Source: Myxococcota bacterium
Lineage (GTDB): Bacteria > Myxococcota_A > Bradymonadia > UBA7976 > UBA1532
Length of the DNA stretch: 64,000 nucleotides
NCBI GenBank assembly: GCA_963169045.1
Contig: CAUJDF010000029.1
Location: 1 to 64,000 of the forward strand
Direction of reading: 5' to 3'
Notes under the pieces: model-generated
The model's database searches: none
What the model saw: only the letters and a program-made list of their open reading frames with translations
What the model was told of the DNA's origin: nothing
Shown here: positions 60,096 through 64,000 of the stretch, in pieces
Layout of the letters: the number at the start of each line of letters is the position of its first letter
How positions within the stretch are numbered: position 1 is the first letter of the stretch
Translations under genes and position numbers: made by a program

Positions 60096-60461
60096 AGCGT
60101 GGAGACGTCGGAGCGGCCCGGTCTTCGGCGAAGGTGGCAGGGACCGGCACGGCCGAGTGTCGTCGCGGTGCGCGGCATGGGAGTGACGAAGGGCAGGCGC
60201 GCGTCGCCGTGACGTGTGCGGCCTCAGGGCGTCCGATGTCGGGGCAGCAGCGCACGCCGAGCCGGTCGGGTTGGCCGCGGCAGAACGGGGATCTCTGGTC
60301 AGTGGCCGCCGAGGTGGCGACGGTCGACCCCGATCGACGACGACCGGCGTCACTTCAGGCGCTGCCAGGGACGGCGGCGTCTTGCGCAACGTCGACGCGG
60401 AGGCGGCCGCGGTCATCCCGGCGGCCGCGACGATGCCGGCGCGGCCGAGCTGCCGTGGATC
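60096..60461. other. Non-coding or eroded 366-base stretch
   Basis: Several open frames cross this segment on both strands but read only as Arg/Ala/Pro-rich shadow text without family motifs or ribosome sites. I see no promoter, repeat or RNA gene in it. It separates the nuclease gene from the decayed exported-protein gene. Confidence 0.4.
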
Positions 60462-61129
60462 CTACATCGCCTGCAGTGTGTCGCCGATCCACCCGCCCTC
60501 GGGCGCGACCAGATAGACAGCGTCGCCCGCGAACGCGCTCGCCGGAAGCGGAGCCCGCCGGCCGCGCGGCCGGCGCCGCCGTTCACGATCCGCGGGCGGG
60601 CCTCGTCGAACGCCGGGTACGCGCCCGACGCGAACACGTGCACGCCCCGGCCTCGCAGCGGTCGACGGTGCACCCGCGCCCGTCGTTGCAGTCGGCGTCG
60701 GCGCGACAGCCGCCGCCGGCGACCGGCGCGCTGCGCCAGGCCGCCCCGAACGCGTCGGGTACGGAGACGAGCAGGCCCTCCGGGTTGATGTGCCCGGGCT
60801 CGGCAGCATCTTGTCGTCGGCCCAGGCGCTGCCATTGAGCGCCGTGACCGCGGCCGCGCCCGGCTGCAGGCGGAACGTCGCGCGGGCGTCGCGCAGCGTG
60901 TCGTGGAGCGGGTCGGGGTGGTTCGTGCCGGTGTTGTTGGCCGCGTCCCATCCGGTGGTGTTGATCCACTGGGCGCCCGCCGGCGCGTCGTGCCAGGGGC
61001 CGACGCACTCCTGCACGACCAGCGCCCGGCGGCTGAAGTCGACGTCGGCCGCAACTCGGCCGGGGCGTCCCCGTCGGGGCCGAGCGCGCCCTCGGCCCAC
61101 GACCAGACCGTGTCCTCGGCGCCGCTCAC
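60462..61129 (-). pseudogene. Frameshifted exported protein with Cys-rich motif
   Basis: Protein-like text jumps between frames at least four times on this strand: DTVWSWAEGALGPDGDAPAE, then RRALVVQECVGPWHDAPAGA and LNGSAWADDKMLPSP, then HINPEGLLVSVPDAFGAAW with the Cys block CRADADCNDGRGCTVDRC, then VHVFASGAYPAFDEARP and finally SAFAGDAVYLVAPEGGWIGD. Joined, these give a ~220-residue protein with a C..DADC.DG..CT.DRC motif common in myxobacterial lipoproteins. It begins with GTG overlapping the stop of the efflux lipoprotein (GTGA), so it was once in that operon. Not functional now. Confidence 0.75.
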
Positions 61130-62481
61130 TCGGCCGGGCGTGCGCTCTCCCACCCGCCGCCGAGCGCCTTGAACAGGCCCGTCGACGCGGTGAAGCGCGC
61201 GAGCTCCGCCTGCACGAGGCTGTCCTCGGTCTGCAGCTGCGTGCGCTGCGTGTCGAGCAGCGTCAGCAGGTCCTCGGCGCCCTCCTGGTAGCGCGTGGTG
61301 GCGATGCGCAGCGCCTCGCGCGCCTGCTCGGCCGCCTGGGCGAGCGCGGCCGCGCGGGCCCGGCTCTTCTCCACCTGCACCAGGCTGTCCTGCACCTCGC
61401 GGTAGCTCGTCAGCACCGCCTGCGCGTACTGCTCGACGAGCTCCTCGCGCTGCCCTTCGGCCACCTCCACCTGCCCGCGCAGCCGCCCGCCGTCGAAGAT
61501 CGTCTGCGCCAGCGAGGCGGCGAGCGTGGCGACGGCGCTCGTGCCGCCGCCGAGCAGGCCCGCCGCGCCCGCCGAGGCCGAGAGTCGGAGCTGCGGATAG
61601 AGCGCGGCGCGCGCCGCGCCGATGTCGGCGTTCGCGGCCACGAGCCGCGCCTCCGTCCGCCGCACGTCCGGCCGCCGCTCGAGCAGGGCCGCCGGCGGCC
61701 CGGGATCGACCGCCGGCAGCGTCACCTCGCGCAACGTCTCGCCGCGGATGGCGAATCCCTGCGGCGGCCGCCCGAGCAGCACCGCCAGCGCGTGCACCGT
61801 CAGCCGCAGCTGCTCCTCGAGCGCGGGGAGCGTCGCCTCGAACTGGTGCACCGCGGCGCTTTGCTGCGCCAGCTCGAGGCCGGTGGTCGCGCCCTCGTCG
61901 AAGCGCACCTTTACGAGCGCGAGCACCTGCCGCGCCCACTCGAGGTTCTGCCGGGCGAACTTCAGCCGGTCCTTGAGCGCCAGGGCCTGGAGGTAGTTGA
62001 GCGCCACGTCGGACTGGAGCACGAGCGCCACCGCGTCGCGGTCGAACGTCGTGGCCTGCAGCCGCGATCCGGCGGCCTGCGCGGCGCTGTCGTTGCCGCC
62101 CCACAGGTCCACCTCGTAGCTCACGTCGAGCGTCGCCGATGCGTCGGTGCTCGATGGCGCGTCGCCGCTGCGCCACGTGCGCGACGCGCCCGCCGACGCG
62201 CCCACCTGCGGCAGGCGGTCCGCCCCGGCGATGCGCGCCTGCGCCCGCGCCTGGCGGATGCGCGCCGCCGCCGCGCCGAGGTCGTGGTTGGCCTTCACCG
62301 CCTCCTCGATCAGCGCGTCGAGCTCGGCGCTGCCGTAGCGACGCCACCAGCCCGGCGCCACCGCCTCCCCCGGGGACGCGGCGTCCCATCCGGCCGGCAC
62401 GGGGACCTCGGGGCGCTCGTAGGTCGGCGCCACGCTGCACCCGGCGCACACTGCCATCGCCAGCAAGACCGTCGATCTCAT
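61126..62481 (-). CDS. OprM/NodT-like outer-membrane efflux lipoprotein
   Basis: A 451-residue protein. [20 protein letters not shown] has lipobox CAGC and the family's Cys-Ser-Val-Ala-Pro. Both TolC-type repeats are visible ([40 protein letters not shown]), with [19 protein letters not shown] typical of the NodT subfamily. Its ATG overlaps the macB stop (ATGA). With MacB it would complete a tripartite exporter, but the periplasmic adaptor (MacA) is not in the window and is expected upstream of macB. Confidence 0.95.
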   Translation of the reverse strand: MRSTVLLAMAVCAGCSVAPTYERPEVPVPAGWDAASPGEAVAPGWWRRYGSAELDALIEEAVKANHDLGAAAARIRQARAQARIAGADRLPQVGASAGASRTWRSGDAPSSTDASATLDVSYEVDLWGGNDSAAQAAGSRLQATTFDRDAVALVLQSDVALNYLQALALKDRLKFARQNLEWARQVLALVKVRFDEGATTGLELAQQSAAVHQFEATLPALEEQLRLTVHALAVLLGRPPQGFAIRGETLREVTLPAVDPGPPAALLERRPDVRRTEARLVAANADIGAARAALYPQLRLSASAGAAGLLGGGTSAVATLAASLAQTIFDGGRLRGQVEVAEGQREELVEQYAQAVLTSYREVQDSLVQVEKSRARAAALAQAAEQAREALRIATTRYQEGAEDLLTLLDTQRTQLQTEDSLVQAELARFTASTGLFKALGGGWESARPAE

Positions 62482-64000
62482 TCGGATGCCAATGCCACCA
62501 CCGGGTCCATGTGGGCCGCCTTGCGCGCGGGCAGGTAGCCGAACAACAGACCGGTGGCGAACGCCGACGAGAACGCCAGCAGCGCGGGGCCCGGCTCGAA
62601 CACGACCGGCTTGCCGAAGGCCTCGACGAGGGCGCCGATCGCCATGCCGAGGCCCACGCCCACCAGTCCGCCGATGCCGCACACCACGAGCGCCTCGGTG
62701 TTGAACTGCAGCAGGATGTTCTTCCGGCGCGCGCCGGTGGCCATGCGCACGCCGATCTCGCGCGTGCGCTCCGTCACGCTCACCAGCATGATGTTCATCA
62801 CGCCGATGCCGCCGACGAGCAGCGAGATCGCGGCCACCGATCCCAGCAGCACCGTCAGCGTGTTCTGGGTCTCCTCGGCCGTCTGCAGGATGGACGCGGT
62901 GTTGCGGACGTTGAAGTCCTCGACGCCGTGCCGCTGCCGCAGCAGGTCCTCGATGGCCGCCTGCGTCTCGTCGAGCCGCGCGGCGTCCTCGACCTTCACC
63001 GTCAGCGAGTTCAGGTGCTGCTTGCCGAACAAGCGCATGAAGCCCGTCGACAGCGGCACGAACGCGGCGTCGTCCTGGTCGTTGCCCCAGGGCGTCGCGC
63101 CCTTCACGGCCATCACCCCGACCACCTCGAAGGGCACGTTCTTCACGAGCACGTACTGGCCGATGGGATCGCGTCCGTCCGGGAACAGGTTGTCGACCAC
63201 CGTCTGGCCGAGCACGATCACCGGCGCGTAGCCGTCCACGTCGTCCTGCGTGACGAAGCCGCCGCGGGCCACGGGCCAGTCGCGGGCGGCGGCGGCGCCC
63301 GGCCAGACGCCGGTGACGCTGGTCTGGGCGTCGACGTTGCCGAAGCGCAGCGTGGCGCGCGTGCTGCGCTCGGGGGCGACCACGGCGACGTTCGGGAGGG
63401 TGGCGATGGCGGTGGCGTCCGCGGGCACGAGCGTGGCGATGTCGCCGTCGCCGCGGAAGCCGCGCAGGCCCGGCCGCACCGCCAGCACGTTCGTGCCCAT
63501 CGCCTGGATGCTCTGCAGCACGGTCTGCTTGCTGCCCTCGCCGATGGCGAGCATCGCCACCACCGCCGCCACGCCGATGACCACGCCGAGCAGCGTGAGC
63601 GCGCTGCGGAAGAGGTTCGCGCGCAGCGAGCGCAGCGCCATCTTCACCGCCTCGCCGAGGTCGGGCAGCCACGCCGGGTGGCGGTGGCCGCGGCCGTCGG
63701 GCGCGGTGGCGACGAGGCGGCGCTTGGGGCCGGTGTCCTCGAGGATCTTGCCGTCCTTGATGGTGATCACGCGGTCGGCGTGGCCCGCGACCTCGGCGTC
63801 GTGGGTGATCAGCAGGATGGTGCGGCCCTCGGCGTTGAGCTGCTGCAGCAGCGCCAGCACCTCGGCCCCGCTGCGGCTGTCGAGCGCGCCGGTGGGCTCG
63901 TCGGCGAGGATGACCTCGGCGCCGTTCATCAGCGCGCGCGCGATCGACACCCGCTGCTGCTGGCCGCCGGAGAGCTGCGGCGGCCGGTGGTCCGTGCGGT
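62478..64000 (-). CDS. macB: MacB-type ABC exporter, N-terminus beyond window
   Basis: The visible ~506 residues start inside the ATP-binding domain. The ABC signature [15 protein letters not shown] lies at the window edge, Walker B is [13 protein letters not shown] and the switch His is in [11 protein letters not shown]. Four membrane helices follow: [20 protein letters not shown] after the ATPase, then three in the C-terminal third ([55 protein letters not shown]). The large periplasmic MacB/FtsX-like domain lies between. The C-terminus [17 protein letters not shown] matches MacB. Exports macrolides, peptides or lipoprotein-like substrates; the real one is unknown. Confidence 0.95.
   Translation of the reverse strand, partial: RTDHRPPQLSGGQQQRVSIARALMNGAEVILADEPTGALDSRSGAEVLALLQQLNAEGRTILLITHDAEVAGHADRVITIKDGKILEDTGPKRRLVATAPDGRGHRHPAWLPDLGEAVKMALRSLRANLFRSALTLLGVVIGVAAVVAMLAIGEGSKQTVLQSIQAMGTNVLAVRPGLRGFRGDGDIATLVPADATAIATLPNVAVVAPERSTRATLRFGNVDAQTSVTGVWPGAAAARDWPVARGGFVTQDDVDGYAPVIVLGQTVVDNLFPDGRDPIGQYVLVKNVPFEVVGVMAVKGATPWGNDQDDAAFVPLSTGFMRLFGKQHLNSLTVKVEDAARLDETQAAIEDLLRQRHGVEDFNVRNTASILQTAEETQNTLTVLLGSVAAISLLVGGIGVMNIMLVSVTERTREIGVRMATGARRKNILLQFNTEALVVCGIGGLVGVGLGMAIGALVEAFGKPVVFEPGPALLAFSSAFATGLLFGYLPARKAAHMDPVVALASE

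Overview
The window looks like chromosomal DNA from a Myxococcota (myxobacterial / former deltaproteobacterial) organism. This rests on the very high G+C with G/C-rich third codon positions, a sigma-54 enhancer-binding protein, a eukaryotic-type Ser/Thr kinase coupled to a TPR/PEGA-type protein, multi-domain hybrid histidine kinases, a MYXO-CTERM-like C-terminus, MopE-type metal-binding motifs, and many long secreted lipoproteins whose lipidated N-terminus is joined to the body by Asp-Ala-Ala-Pro linkers. No tRNA, rRNA, CRISPR array or intact insertion sequence was seen. Genus cannot be assigned from the sequence alone.

Layout. 0-10 kb: a partial sigma-54 activator, a small Cys-rich exported protein, pyruvate phosphate dikinase (ppdK), then an astacin-type metalloprotease and a trypsin-type protease, both predicted lipoproteins. 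The ppdK/astacin gap carries three inverted repeats and a sigma-54-like -24/-12 element. 10-16 kb: kinase plus TPR/PEGA pair and a 1153-residue Cys-rich lipoprotein. 16-25 kb: a methyltransferase/ankyrin pair, an octaheme cytochrome with a membrane partner, a WS/DGAT-type acyltransferase, a DUF3365-like heme lipoprotein and a pectinacetylesterase-like lipoprotein. 25-27 kb is decaying DNA: a 164-bp imperfect palindrome, a broken beta-lactamase-family gene and a conserved-looking gene stopped by an in-frame TGA.

27-36 kb: a VWA protein-histidine kinase-response regulator operon, then a tightly overlapped four-gene minus-strand operon (propeller-cytochrome lipoprotein, CxxCH secreted protein, small lipoprotein, Tat-exported DUF1501 protein). 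36-42 kb: two large FG-GAP/VCBS repeat lipoproteins. 42-52 kb: a frameshifted metallo-beta-lactamase-fold gene, a three-gene phosphorelay operon, a multicopper oxidase/outer-membrane-factor pair and a divergent hybrid kinase. 52-56.5 kb: a TrmN6-like methyltransferase, a peroxiredoxin and two membrane proteins.

56.5-61.1 kb looks like an accessory patch. A remnant of pyruvate dehydrogenase E1-beta lies beside a two-gene type II restriction-modification system of the BsuBI/PstI family, followed by a multiply frameshifted exported-protein gene. The window ends in an efflux operon, macB (cut by the window edge) and an OprM/NodT-like outer-membrane lipoprotein.

The dominant theme is the cell envelope: exported lipoproteins, extracellular hydrolases, surface cytochromes and signalling systems. 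The least-understood coherent units are the four-gene cytochrome/DUF1501 operon (with a shared 13-residue Cys motif), the VWA-HK-RR operon, and the regulatory region at 4.67-4.81 kb.
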